A stretch of 64,000 nt of DNA from Acridotheres tristis (Eukaryota; Chordata; Aves; Passeriformes; Sturnidae). The DNA is taken from positions 105,761,548 through 105,825,547 of the forward strand of contig CM072884.1 of NCBI GenBank assembly GCA_037013685.1. The letters are read 5' to 3'. Positions 11,626 to 25,720 of this stretch are shown piece by piece (position 1 is the stretch's first letter; each line of letters begins with the position of its first letter). The notes under the pieces are model-generated. The model searched no databases and had not been told where the DNA came from. It was given only the letters and a program-made list of their open reading frames with translations. A program made the translations under genes and the position numbers.

Positions 11626-14600
11626 ATGTGACCTTCTACAGATCTAGTTCATGATTTCTTGTCATTCCTAAATCCCATGGAAAAAAATATTTCTCAGAGA
11701 AGCATGTTTGGGGTTTTTTTGGGTTGCTTTTTTTTTTTTGACTCAGTGAGTTGTTTTTATTACTTAAGACATTACATCTTTCCTTTGTGGTACATGTGTC
11801 ACAAGTATCCTGCCACTTGCTGGCTGTGGCTGTCATCCTAGGGTAATGGGCTGCAGCTGTTTGTAATAACTTTTAGCTGAAATCCTCAGTTTGTTAAATC
11901 ACCAAGTCCTTTCATGAGAAAACACTCAAAAAATGCAATCAACACTTACTCATTACAACTAATAATTCAGTATTCACACACATAGCACTCCATATCAACA
12001 TCACCATATTTCAGGTTTGCTTTGAAGGAAAGGAACAAGTTGTTTGTTACACGATCAATTCTAGGATGGCTCATTCTTGAGAATAACTTATCTCATGGTG
12101 ATGAATTGTGGAAGTGTTCAGAAGTTTACCATGATGTCCAAGCTGAAACAATAAAAACTTCTTGTATCCCTTGCCACCCTGCCTCTCCGAAAAAAAAAGA
12201 GCATCTTTTTCAAGAACCAAAAGAGACATTGCTTTGGATTAGGATCCTACTTCATTTACTCTGTCTGTGAGCACTTCTATATATTCACTCAGTTTTGTTG
12301 TTTCTGTTGTATAAATGTACTCAAACACCTCTTTGTTTTGACTGATTGTAGCAGTAGGGGGCAAAACTAAAATCTCTCTTTCATATAGGTGTATATATTT
12401 ACATGTATACTTTTACGTGTCCATGTATGTGGGCATATACCCATATATATGACAATGGGAAAAATCCTAAAGTGGACAGGAAAAGTGTAGGCACAGGTGT
12501 AGTGTTGGAGGCCACGACACAGGGGTAACTATATAAGTCTTAGTGAGCTTGTAGGACAGAAAAGCCCCTTCATCTTTCTTTCTGCTCTAAATGTAAATAA
12601 TACGAATAATAAGAGACATCTTGTCCTGCTGTTTATTCTCCCCACTAACTATAACACTGATACTCTGCACAAAAGTATTCCTCAGTATCTAAATTTCCCG
12701 TAGATAAAAGAGAGTAATTTTCTTTCAATTCAAGCTGTTGCAAGCTATATCCGTTTTTCCGACCAGGAAAAAAGTATTCTGTAAGTGTAAAGGTATATTT
12801 ATTATAGGAGTTCTACAAGAAGGCTGCTTTATTTAAGTAGCAATACAACCAACTCACCATTTCCCATCCTTGCCAGCCCCCTTGGGCTGCAGGCACAGGG
12901 GGCAGGTGAGTGTTTACTGTGCTGGCAGCTAACAGGCAGAGCCATTATGCAGCTCTCTTGGATGGTTAATGGGGAATATTATCCAAAATTGACCTTGTTT
13001 AGACATCGAGTGCCTTTGGCCTCACTTCAAGACACTTAACATGAACAAGTATCTGATTATATGGGCTTTTAAAAGACTGTATTGCTTAAGCAATATCTCA
13101 CTGCAAGAAGCTCTAGCGTGCACCAGAGTTTTCCTTTCAAAAGGTTGCATAAAGTATAAATTCATGTCATTTAATTAATATTTGTCAGACTGATGAGAAT
13201 TGAGGCCCAGGAATCTAGACCCGATAAGTGCATTTTAATCTACTGCAGAAAGAGCTACTCAGTGTCTCTGTTTCACATTATTGCCCAGATTTCTTAGCAC
13301 ATATGCAATTTTACCATTTTAGCAGACACACTGTTCTGAAATTTCAGATTATGTGATGGTTTGGACAAAAACAGAGATGAGACACGTGAGCACACAAAAA
13401 GGCTGCTCCCTGTCCCAGGTACATTTTGTATCTTTTTCTAGAGGCACAAGTGCCTGCTGTCAACCACATTCTCATGGGGCTCCATTTTTTAGACACAGGA
13501 ATTACCAAGCATGCTGTTTGAACAGCTTGTTTCAGGATTCATATTTAGATATCTAAATAAAGTGGCTATTCTTAGAAGAGACTCATGACAAAACAGAGGA
13601 TGATAATAATTCTTTTATATTATAATTTCACCTGTCTTAACTAAACAAAGCTGTATCAGGGTCAGTAATAGAGATGCATTAGACTGATAGAAGTTATTAT
13701 TACTTTTAAAACATAAATATGCAAACTGTAGAGTAAATTTTCTGTAGGTGTAATTATCAATGGTGACAGGTGAGATGGTGTTAAGTATGGTAAAAAAACT
13801 TGCATTTAGAGCACTGATGGAAAAGCAGGCATCTGAATACTCTTTGTAGCTGAAGCAAAGAGAGCAGTGCAAGCCCAAGCTTCTGCTATAGGAATATTGA
13901 ACTCATCTCTGCACATAATTACAATATAAATCAGAAGCCTGAAAAATATTATTCTGGGAGCCAAAATAAAAAGAGAATCCCCTAGACTTTCAGCTTACCA
14001 AATGGAGATTCCAGATTTTTTTTAGAAATGCATATAAACATGCCTGAATCCCTCTACCACAGGGAAATATAAAGTATATGGTGCCTATGTTCTTTCAGCA
14101 GTGTGCTTCACCTGGGATAAGTTGCAAGTCTTAGCTGCCCCAGCACTCTTTTCTGTCAGGCATTGCCTTGCCCCTCTAGAATGTTTTGGTTCCAGTTTAA
14201 GCAATATGGATTTATTTAATTGTACTTTTTCTGTAGCACAGCTTCCTTGGGCTTAGCAGTTTTTCTGGCTCTCTCCAGAACATGAATGATCTGGGGTAAC
14301 ATACCCTCAATAACTTCTCTTACTCAATTTAAAAGGCTAGCATATCTTATTGCAGAAAAGGTCGTCTTCCTAATCATTAATGATTTTTTAAACAATAATT
14401 TATTCACCTTTCAGGCTATTACAACTACAGTTCATAAAGTCTCCAGTAAAGAGCCAATTCCCATTTCTTTAACCACATACAGTATTTGACTGCAGTATGG
14501 TCAGGATCTAAGTAATAAGAAAAATATTGTGCAGAAGAAATATCCATCATGTCTGGCACACAAAGCACTAAAGGCAGATTAATTGTTCAATCAAAAGACT

Positions 14601-17600
14601 ACGGCCAAACTGATTTTTGAAAGTGAACTTTCCAAATCCCAGGCCTGTGCCCTAAAAAAAAAATGTTGCCTTCTTCCAAAATATCAGTGCTTCTTTTCAG
14701 TTTTAATCTCATGATTGCATATCAGAAAGGTGAAGCAGCTTTCACATACTTGTACTGAAAATAAATTTGCCACATGGCAGGATCAAGTTTTTTTAAACCA
14801 ATTTTTGCAATTTTTATTTCTTCCATCATTATTTTTAAAATAATTAAACTGCCTGATTATATCAGTCCTCAATTAAGCACTTATTAATGGCGCTTCCAGT
14901 GCCCCTCTACTCATGTGCTGTGCTAAAATACATGCAAGAAAGATATGACATAATGCTACATGCAGACCCAGCAGCGAGACATTACTCTTGTCTCTACCTG
15001 GTATTTAGGCAGGAATGAAAAAAGGGGGAAATTGTGACTTATTAACTCAACTGTATTTACAACATCACGAGCTCTGGTAGATGAAGAATTGCAATCATTA
15101 CCTAGGAACCTAACAGCCCATGAAACCAAGAGCCAAGGTTAAACAGGCTGTCTAAACAGCAGAGCTTTATTGTCTAGTACATCAGATTTGCTCAAAGAAT
15201 AGGAATACAGTTTATGTGAATTATGTGTTCATTGAAAGGCAGTTGTTAGCAGAGCATGGGGTGCATAACTCCCAGTGCAGCCCATATGGATAAACATCTA
15301 CTCTGCCTTTTGGGAACAATTTAAATGTCTGCTGAAACATACACTCAGGTACTGGGAGACTAAATTATTCCAATTCATTTCACATGTTCCACCAATAGCA
15401 ATTTTATTTCATTAAGAGTGTGGACAGACCCTAGAGACTGGAAATGAACTTCAGTTATAGCTCAAGGTGTTCTTCAAACTTGCACATAAAAAGGGACACA
15501 AAACAGAAAGAAATTAAGTACAAGGTAGGAATAAGGTTAAAGAAAGAAACAATGCTTTTGACAACGAAAATAGCTACATCAGACAGAATTTGTGCAGAAT
15601 TGAAAATTGAATTATAAAATTGTTGCATGCCTATAACACGGAGAAAGGATCAAGGGGCCATTGTGCAAGGTACCATGCAGTTTTTTAATAGCCAGTTCCT
15701 CCCTGTAGCATTTTTATCTTCATTTCTTTGCTTTTTCCCTCTCCATCTATACCCTAGTCTCTGAGGGCCAGACTGCCATCTGTCTGATGCTCTGCCCTTG
15801 ATGGGACTCCTCAGGATAACTTGCTTTTAAATGCAAGTTAGTTTGGGATAAGGAGGTGAAGCCAGGTAACACGTAGCTTGCTGCACAGTGAGTCAGAAAA
15901 AGGCTTAGCTGAAAGCTCCAGGCTACCTGGCCAGCCTGGTCCCTCTGTACAAAACTGAATTTCACCCTGAGAGGAGAGCTTGGGTAGCAGGATGCACCAC
16001 TGCTAGGACACGGGGCTAGTCCATCTGTTTGCATTTCTACCTGAGATGTCTGAAATTTATCATCAGTTGGAAAAAAAAAGTGCTACAATTTGCTCAAATG
16101 GAAATATACACCTGAGCTTATAAGGAGGAGACAAACCAATATTCAGCTGAACCCTGTGTCTGTGATGCTTGCAGGTCAAGATGAGAGATCTTGTGAAATA
16201 TATTTGTGGCTGGTCATATCTGCTCCCTGTGACTGCCACTGTATTTTCAATATCATTTTGTCTGCTTCCTGCTAGAGAAAAAATAAATCTGTGCCAATGC
16301 AGAAGAATTACCATGGATAATTCTTTATTTCTGTGAGTGACATGATCTAAATAACACCTTGAAAGTAGCTAGAGAAGCAGGAAGCCTCTTACTTTATGAC
16401 GTGGCAGTAGAAGTTTAGATATTTTTAATATAGCAGAAATAGCCGACAAAACTGAAATTACCATGACAGATCTCAACTGTCTGATCCAGTGGGCTAATGC
16501 CAACTTACAGCAGTTTAAAAACTGGGCCAATGATACATGAACAGAATATAGCTGCTTTTTGCAAACCAGGATACAGTTCTACATCTACTTAGTGAGCATA
16601 CTTATTTTAATATTTAAAAATTAAGCCATTTCAAATGAGGCTTTTTTTGCAGGAAATTCCATTACTCACTAAGAAGCCAGTGTAATGATTGCTGTTCTTA
16701 AAATAATGAAAAAGAACTTTAATTTAATGTGTTGATTCATCGCAAATACAAAATCACACACTTAAATTGAACTAGTCCAGTCTAGACCTCATAATTCTGA
16801 GGATTTCTCTCTCCTCAGTGATCACTAATTGTGAAATTCCTCACAGGCATACCTGTGCTTAGCAGAAGAGTAGCCTGATCTCCCCAGCCTGTGCTGTTAA
16901 AGATCATCAGCTGACAGAACAGTACTCATGTAAAATAATAGACTCAGAAAGAAACAGCCAAGAATTTAAGCAAACAATATCGCTATAAGCAACTAGCAAT
17001 TATCTTCAAGCATTTCAAAGCAAATGAATCACCCTCTTGTGATTTCCCTTTCAAAAATGCAGGCAAATTGTCATGGTTATTGTGGTTGCTTCTGTAATTG
17101 ATCTAGTTAAGACTGTACGGTGGAATGTATATATGGGTTTAAATCAGCAGCTAAAGAGGTCTGATTAACCTACTGGATTTGTTGAAGCAATTTGGAAGGC
17201 TGGAGGCAGCAGGTTTGTCAAGAGAGTGCCATGAAACAGAGTTGCTTTGCCTCTTGCCTCTTGTTCTTCTTGACACAAGCCCGAAATGCACTCAATACCA
17301 GGGCAATGGAAAGAAAGCTAATTGCTAATGAAGGAGTTAATGCTTTAGGCCCCCTGTCCTACCTGTCCTTCTGCAGTGGGACCTCTCCCAGAGGGCCCCA
17401 AGGATGCTGGACACTGAGGAAAGCAGGTTCTATTCCCTGTTCACAGCCTGGCTTTCTGCCTCCATAAACGGAGCTGCAAACCGCATTTGGGAGTCAGAAC
17501 CAAGCCCCCTGAAATTTCGTATTTTCCAGAAAAGGCTCTAAGAACACCAGAAACAGGAACTGGTATGGGTGCAATTTGCCTCTTTTATTTCTCCTGTTTA

Positions 17601-18648
17601 TACTTAACAGAACTGCAAATAAAGAACTGGATAACTTAGTCCCTGGCCTAATCAGGCCCGAACTCAGTATTCCACCAAGTTTTTTGCTATGTGGAAGAAT
17701 GTTGATTTATTTATTGCAAAGCTTTCCAACATTTTCCTGTGTAGAAAGTCTTTCCTTTATGCTATGGTACAGGAAAATCAGGTTCTCAGGAATCTTACTT
17801 TCTTTGATTTTCCTTACTAATTCACAGAGAGTTTTTCAGATATCTATCTTATTTGTCACCTCATTTTCATAGTTAAAAAAGCCCACACTTTGAATCTCTT
17901 TTTAGGAAGAGTTTTCCATCATCCCAGTTATCTTCCTCACCTGCTTTGGTGCCTGTGTTAGTCTGAATTCAGAGGCATTACTAACATCCATATGTGCATT
18001 TTTATATTCCCATTCTATGCTTCATTTCATTAGTTATGTGTCTACAGCTCAGCAAATCTTAACCTGTGTTTAACGGTGTGTGAGTCCTTTTAGTAAGGCT
18101 CAGTATAACTTTCCTGCTTTAGTCATCTACATATTATCTTGTCTTCATCAACTCTTAATTTTTACCCATGGAATGCTGAAGTTTCTCCTGTGCCCTCAGA
18201 GGCTGAAGAACAAAGGAAGGTATTTGTCCCATCTGCTTAAAGAAAATTCAGATGCCTAAAGGACAGTTCAAAATGTCAGAGTTTAATATTCATGTCTCTT
18301 TCATGCAGGCAAGAAAGAAAAGTAAATTCTCACCTGGTGGTTCTTAAGGGCACACCAATAAAATGTCTTAAGCATAATTATTTGCCAACCTGAATAATTT
18401 TATCAGATGCATAATGTTCTGATTCCCTTCTTTCAAATTACCACATACTTTAAATAGAGAAATTAATCTAGAAATAATTATATTTCTTAGTGGGGGGTTC
18501 TTAACCTTAAATTTTGTTTTGATTTTATTTTGCTTGTGGTTGATTTCCTGTTGCAACTGAGTTTCAAAGAACCCAGTGGAAGGTTCTTGGGTACCCTAAA
18601 TAAAGTATTGCCAGTTATTTTCCTTTTCAAAAGGGATGATCACACAAC
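11626..18648. other. non-coding DNA, no gene recognised
   Basis: Seven kilobases of AT-rich sequence without a supportable gene or a repeat I can name. A T-rich run lies at 11713-11740, an AT-rich (GTATA/CATATA)-like stretch at about 12388-12452, and a CTCF-like motif at 12351. Parts such as 12930-13080 and 16980-17110 look unusually well ordered and free of low complexity. That is compatible with conserved non-coding DNA but cannot be shown from one genome. Confidence 0.6.
12351..12364 (+). promoter_or_regulatory. CTCF-like motif
   Basis: GCAGTAGGGGGCAA fits the core CTCF pattern CCASYAGRKGGCRS at 12 of 14 positions; the mismatches are the first and last bases. Known role: CTCF binds such cores to shape chromatin loops and boundaries. 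A single motif match in 64 kb is expected to arise by chance fairly often, so binding is unproven. Confidence 0.3.
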
Positions 18649-18950
18649 CATAGAATCACAGAATGGCTTGGGTTTTATGGGGCCTTAAAGATGATCAATT
18701 TCAAACCCCCTGATATGAGCAGAGATACCTCCCACCAACCTTCAGCTTTCAGGGATGGGGTATCCACAACTTCTCTGAGAAATATATTTTCAACTGTATT
18801 TCAAACTCAACACCCTCACTGTAAAGAATTTATTCCTGATAATCTAAACCTACCCTTTTTCTGTTTAAAGTGCTATCCCTAGATGCCCTTGTCAAAAGTC
18901 CCTCTCCAGCCTTCCCGTAGGCCCCCTTTAGGAGCCATGAGGCTGCTGTA
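18649..18950 (-). mobile_element. CR1 LINE, truncated 3' end, internally deleted
   Basis: Read on the plus strand this is the antisense of a classic avian CR1 3' end. It opens with 'catagaatcacagaatggc', continues with 'ccttaaagatgatc', and later has 'gggatggggtatccacaac', 'ccctcactgtaaagaattt', 'taaacctaccctttttctg' and 'gtaggccccctttaggagcc'. The element therefore lies on the minus strand with its 3' end at 18649. Relative to the family, about 50 bases are missing after 'cacctcccac', where the 'gaccaggttgctcaaagc' block should be. 5' truncation is the norm for CR1. No coding part is present. Confidence 0.93.
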
Positions 18951-21900
18951 CGGTGGATACATTCAAACAATCTAAAATTTTAAGTTGAGCCATGACTTCA
19001 GAAAACATCAGAGAAACTAGTTGATTTGAGAGTGACACGGTGATGCCTTTAGGTAAAAATGGAAGTTTGCTATTTTGGTAGGGGGGTTTACTTTTGCTGT
19101 CATTCTCATTCAGTCAGGCAGAACAAACAACAGTATTTTCAATGAGCAGCCCCACAATTTCTGCTGTTCAGTGTGTGTGTGGGATTTGAGGGGAAAAGCC
19201 CAAGCTGCAGAAGGGAAAATTCGGGAAGGAATTGGATTGCTGTGTGTGCACTCAGGTAGCTGCTGTGGTGTGCTGAACCAGACCTGCAACACAGTCATTT
19301 CACCAGCCAGAGTGTGGCATGAGAGTGAGCCTGTAAGGGAAAACTGAGTAATTCCACAACAGGTGAAAAACAGGTTTGAAAGCTGTTGGGAACTTCAGGA
19401 GCCTTAATGTGAACAGCACAGAAATTTGTTTGCAGAAGACTCAACAGCAGTTTCTGAAAAAAAAATGTGAGGGGCTGAATTTTATCTTATTTGCCTTATT
19501 GTTTTAATTGAATGGATTATTCTATTAGCTCAATTCTAACTCTGTATTGCTGATCAGGAAATCTGAGAGTCTCTTGGCATTTTGTGAGCATGGCTACCCG
19601 TGATGTGTATAATTTGTTGACCAGAATGGAAGTTTTGTTGGTTTAGGATAATTAGCTTTCATTTTCTTTAGGGTTTGCAAGGCTGTAACATTATAGCATA
19701 TCAAGAATTTTGTGTCTTATCACAGCCCCAAACACTCAGGTAGCAGGCACCCCAAGACTCAGAGCACATCCATGTTCAAAGGCTTCAGTCCTACTCCGAG
19801 AGTAACGAGGAATCAAAGCTTTTGTGCCCTTGGATATACTCGGTGGCCATAAATCCAGGGAATTAAACTCTTGCGTGACTTCTCAGCGGCGCCTTTCTTC
19901 CACAGAAGGAAGAATTAATAATTTCAAGTTATTTAACATAGTTATTTCTGGTAGTAATTCCAGTACATTAAACTATACCAAACATAAACCAGTCCCATTA
20001 TATTCCAGGAGCAGCCAATTTATACAACAGCTGGGAATGAGATCAAAGCAGATTTTTCTATCTGACCAACAAAGTCGCAGGACACACACACGGTGTGCTG
20101 GCTGCTGACACAGCACTGTGTATGGAACAGCAATACAAATAGAAAAAGAGGTTACAATGCACATATTTTGGGAGGGCTTGTGCTGGTATTGCAGCACAGA
20201 CATGTTTGCTCACTGTAGACTGAATGAGTGGAAAGGCTGACAAAGCTGCATTGCTACGGCAAATTTGCACCAGAGCAGCACTGCAACTTAGAGTCCCACA
20301 CTCACTGCTCTAGAGTACAAGATGCCTGAGGCTCAGATTTGGCAGTGCTTTCCAATGCCAGTGAAAAAGGACCCGTGAAAATGACCTGTTTCAGCTGCTT
20401 GGTTTGGAATGCTCACACTGGACATTTTGGCTTCCTATAATCTCTGTATTTCAAAAGTCAATATGCCATGTAAAATTACTGATTTTCTCAGGAAGCATGT
20501 TCAAAATTACAAGGAGACTATAAAGAAAATTCATGTCCAAGCAGTTGCAGTTTACTTTCTTTTAGCAAAATCAAGAAGGGTAGTTGTAGTTGTTAATAAA
20601 ACAAGCAACATTTGGAAATCTACTCTTATGTGTACCCCCTGTTCTTTAAGTTGGGGTACCTAAAAAGGAGAGAGAGCATCAAGAGTTGTAAAGGAGATAA
20701 AATTCATCCGAAATTTTCCAAACTGAAAAAAACTGTCAGTACCTCATTGCTTCACATTACAGCACTGAGAGACAGTGGGCAGGTGGGACAGATTCCCATT
20801 GCCTGGGTACAAAGTTGAGCTCAGGGTTTGCTGCATTTCCCTCGAGTCACTGAGGGAAACAGAGAGAGGAATTCTTGTGTTACATCTCTGTATTGTCTTG
20901 TGAGCCCATGCTTAGCATGAAATAAGAAAGAAAAAGGCACTGCAATTAAATTTGTTTGAGTTGGCAAGCTCTTTAGTAGCAAACTCTTGGGGAGGCAAGG
21001 AGAAGGTGGCTGCAGAAACAAAAGACTGAATTTCATTAACAGTTACACCTACAACAGTTCAAAAATAATTGCCACGAAAAAATGCATTTTTGTTAGAAGC
21101 AATTATTAGTTCTGGAACAAAATTTGCTACATAGTTGGGAATATTGACAGGTAAAACAGGGAGTAAATATTTCAGTAGTGTGATCCTGTGCAACTTAAAT
21201 GCGTCCCAGTCTTTCCTTAAACTCAGAGTACTTATAAGTTAATTTAACACCTATTGCCCAAATTCATATCTGGTCATAAGATGCTAACATCCAAACCCAG
21301 CACAAACCTTTTGGAATGTCCCTACGCCCATTTCTGCTCCTGCACATCCAAGATCCTTTATCTGGGCTGGCAGTGCTGATCCCACTGTGCTGGCAGCACC
21401 AGGACCCCCACTCCTCCTCCTCCCCTGCTGCAGCAGGGTGGGCTCAGGAAAGGAGAGAGCCTCTGCTGGGAGCCCATGGGACACTTGTCAGCCAAACTCA
21501 CTCAGAATTCATGGTGTGGACATTATGAACATCAGAAACCAGAAAAAGGCACCAGTGAGGCTGAAAGAGTGAGAAAAAAAACTCACAGGAGGAAAAAAAA
21601 TGAGTACAAACACAATCCATACTAAAATGCTTAGAATTTTTAAGAGGTGCGGAACTACAGCATTTGAGCACTTTAATTGAAATATTGTTTTATATTAAAA
21701 GCATATTTCATCCCTTCTTTAGAATCACAGACTTTGAAATAAATGGGTTCTTTTATTATCAAGTTCACTTCATGTTATAGCAGATTAACATTCAGTGGTT
21801 TAATTACCCATAATATATTCAGTTTAAAAGAAAAGAGCATCTATTTTGCCTAGCACAGCAAATCATAAGTTCTCATAGCAATGGAGTGCTTAATGCAGAG

Positions 21901-24900
21901 AGAATTCATAATTTTCTAGCCGTGAAATCAGTTAGCCATGGTAGTAATACAAGAATATTTCTGGCAGTATTGGAGCAGATTAAATGGACCAGATTAAATA
22001 CACCTGATTCTAGCAATTTCTGAGGAGCACTGAAGAAGCACGGAAGATAGAAGAGTAGCCCCATTCCTAATCCTCCTACCACAGGGGAAAATCGTACTCA
22101 TCTATTTCCCATCTTTCTGTTCACTGAATATTTAGGATGCCTACAGTGAGTCTACTCCACTTAATTCCTGACTTCAGTTAATTTTAAGACTCCAGTCATC
22201 AAATCTTAATATGCTCAAGACAAAATTTAACTGTGGATGATGTCTGCACAGAATGCCTTTTCTTTGGAAAAAGAGGGGTTTAAAATCCTAATATTAAAAG
22301 CCCTTCCCAGATTGTGAAGGAGGAAAAAAAAGCAGCAACAATACAATCCCCCAGAGATTGAAACAAATGATATTGTGGGGAAACTTAATAAAAAAAAAAT
22401 TCAAGAGCGATAAAGTAGGGCACCATGGATCCCTGAAAGTATTTTGTATAAAGACTTGAAGATACTGAGGAAGGGAAGCAGATATCACAGAGATCCTGAC
22501 AAATCCCTTCCTGTGAATACAATGAAGAGGCCACTTCTTTGTTGCCCCAGAGTGAAATGAAGAAGGAAGATGTTGGGAAGTGCTGTTGCTAAGTTCTCTG
22601 CTGGAAACAAAGCATTTCTGTCAAACACACAAGTGACCTCAGGTTTACATAGAAATGTCTGAATTACTTTTGTCTGACCTTAAAATATTATGGTGTCAGA
22701 AAAGAGCACATTACTGAAGTTGTAAACAGAAAATGTAACTAGAAATGGAAAGTTCTTTTATTTTAAAATAAATCAAAAAGTTTTCAATTAAAACTGGAAT
22801 TCAGTTTTTCATTGTTTCTTCTGCAGCTAATCATTAAGTTCCCAGCATATTTCACACGTACTTCCAGGAAATAATTTATTTAGTTTGAATAGGTTAGGGA
22901 GTTATTGGTATGAAACTTATGAGATGCTTATGGCTTCCTTCTCTAAATTAGTATGGATAAATATACTTCAAGTGACATAAAAATCTTCTTGGGTTTCTCC
23001 TGAGACAGGTGAGCTCATGTAGCAAAGTACAGAGAAATTTAATTTCTATTTGTTTGCAGTTAAGCACAGCTCCATGCATAGGCTCAGGCTTCTGTTGCTG
23101 TGGTCCTTTTTGTGTCTCCCAGTGTCCCTGACTCCTGTGCACTCATCTGCTGTATCCAGAGGGGAACCCACTAACATGCTCCATGCTTGATGTGGTTGAG
23201 TCTCTATCAATAGTAATTCTTTGTTGTGTCCCATGCTGCGTGATTACAGTTATTAATATTCGCCAAGATCACAGATATTTTTATTCACTGTTCTATTATA
23301 CTAAAAAGTAATACAATTCATTAAGATTTTAAATATTAATAGTAATTAATAGCAATATTAATATTATTAAAATAATGAAATGCATATCCACTTCAGAATT
23401 TATTTATTTGGGAAAAAAAAACCAGTTTGTTTTTGTCTGGAGCTTGTTGGATGACTGCATCTACAGTGAAGTACCAAAATGCAGTCTTCTTATTCTTCCC
23501 TCCAGAGCACAAAAAACAAAGCAAGACTCAATTATTTCAACCACACTGAGCAATCATGTTGAGCTGTACCAGGACAAAAGAATTTTGTGGTTATAGGAAT
23601 TATAAGACAGGCCTACAATACATATTTACTTGCTCCCTGTGGGCAGACAAGAGCAGTTCAAAAGTGCTGATTTCATTATATCAGTCAAAATAGAGTCCTC
23701 ACACTAAGAGTTACACAATCACCAGTAAGGTGTCAAGGATTGCCCTACCAATGATTCTCTTCTCCCTCTTCATCATGTACAACAGCTAAACAGTTAAAAT
23801 GAGACAGTTAAAATGATGGAAAAATATTGGGGGATAGGAGGGCATTTAAACTCATTTAAACTTTAAATAAATCTTATTGAAAGCTTGAATTTCAAGCGGA
23901 TCTATGTCAAAGCAGGCACTAATTATTAAATATATATAATGTCTTTGATGGTCATCAGATGGAGTTCTGTATGTATGACCCATTTTTTCCTGGGTTCTGT
24001 TCAAAAGTGAAGAGATCAGTGACAAGAGGAAACTCCAGAACATTCAGAACATACATAAAGAAAAGAGCGAAGATATATAGAATCAATTAATACTTTTTGG
24101 TTTTTCTACTGTCAAGCAAGTAGTGTCCAAACACAAATGACTAAAAGGGACACAGATTTGGAGACATAAGAATTACAACTGGTTCTAAATTCCCAGACCT
24201 ACTACCCATAAATATCTATTTCAAAATTATGTACAGGAAGTTTTTTCTACCATGTGAGGCACAAGAGGTGTCCTTTCTCACCATAAAGGAGCTTCAAAAG
24301 AATTATGCTTACTTCTCTGTTGCTCAAAATTTAAAATTTTTGCACTTTATGCTTTTCAGAAAGATCAATTCAAACCTGGTTGTAAAAGGAAAAAGAACTA
24401 TGTAAGTTCAATAATAATCTTATTTTATATTCCTTAAAATGGCATAAAATCTTGCTTCCTGCACATTTTAAATCTAAATGTTAATGGAGGTGCACTGAAA
24501 ATATTCCATCAGAAATTACCATCTATAACACACCATTTAAGCAATTCCAAAATATTGTATCAGACCATTTTAGACCTCTTTTTAGGATAATAGGATGATT
24601 CAAATAGCTGTCACTGAAGTAAATATAAATCTCAGCTTGACTAATCATAAACAAGCATTGATGTAAAAAAAAAAAACTGCTTTTTTTCTAAGTGAACTTT
24701 CTAATGCAGTGCTCGGTTTCTTTAAATTCTTCACTGGGAGAAGTGTTGGTGATTTTATCTTTCATTCAAAGCTGAGTGGATTCTAAAGGTTATCTTGATC
24801 ATACAGACTTTAAGGGGGCTTATATTTTCCAAATATTTTATTCAGACAAATACCATACTTTTCCTGAGTCACAACAGCTGACACATCATATTCTAAAGGC

Positions 24901-25658
24901 ATTTCTCATTTATAAGGTGAGCTTCCAAACATACACCTGAAATCTGAGTAGGTGGACTCCCCACCTGGGGAATTTTGTTTGCCTGGGTTTCTTGTTTTCC
25001 AGAACAATAATGTATCTCTCCCCTCTACTTTTATTTCCTGATTTGTGACTTGATCCCCTGTTAACAACTGGTTGAAACAGCCCCTGGCCAGTCACAGCTG
25101 TGTGTTTATGTCACTGCCAGTGCTGATGTTTGTGTGTGCAGTAGGGGAAGATGGAGGAGAAAGCAGTGAGGAGATAAAACCAGGCTATAAAACATTATAA
25201 AACATTTACAGTTAAAGGCTCAACAGGATTCACATTTCAAACAACTGCTTCCACCCAGAAAAGCTTCTCTTCTCCTACCTGCAATGTGATGGATTGTTAT
25301 AAACCCATGATTTACTCACAAGGTAGCATTTACTGCTTTCCACAGAAAACAGGGTAATTTCAGCTAATGGAGTCGCCTTATTTCTAAAAGTCTTATGTGT
25401 AAAGAAAGGAGAACTAGTTAAGAAACTCTGTATAGCAGCAGCCCCCATGCCTTCAGCTGAGAATTACTAATTTGCACATCAGTATTGACTTTGAAAGTCA
25501 GTTCACTACCAGATTTATTACAGGATGCAATCAAACTCTCACTCAGCTGCACGTTCCACTGGTGACATGACATAATCCATTTTCTGTGTGTTAGCACCAG
25601 AGCAAGCTCTTTCTAGTGTTGAAATGTCAGCTGTGCAGCCTGACACATGTTTTGATTG
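18951..25658. other. non-coding DNA, no gene recognised
   Basis: Long AT-rich stretch. A somewhat GC-richer patch at about 21300-21530 yields three overlapping short frames on both strands and no domain. Homopolymer A runs occur near 22388 and 24666. No repeat family identified other than the simple AT-rich run listed separately. Confidence 0.6.
23331..23378. repeat. AT-rich low-complexity run (TAAT-type)
   Basis: Nearly pure A/T sequence built of TTAAT, TAAT and ATTAAT words. Low-complexity DNA; no further feature seen. Confidence 0.75.
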
Positions 25659-25720
25659 AGTTCGGGCGTCCTGTTGGGCCGCCGGAGAAACCGACTTTTA
25701 AACCGGCGCTTACGAAGAGC
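25659..25720. other. isolated CpG-dense block of unknown origin
   Basis: About 62 bases hold eight CpG dinucleotides, while the surrounding kilobases have almost none. The block runs from 'agttcgggcgtc' through 'gggccgccgg' and 'aaaccggcgc' to 'ttacgaagagc'. It is open in at least two plus frames (25616-25849 and 25656-25844) but neither translation is recognisable. It may be a fragment of a recent insertion, an endogenous retroviral scrap, or a conserved or unmethylated element. Confidence 0.55.

Noticed and set aside
25659..25690. tRNA(Lys)-type primer binding site on the minus strand
   Set aside because: It shares GCCCGAAC with such sites, but the bases on both sides do not fit and no LTR end adjoins it.
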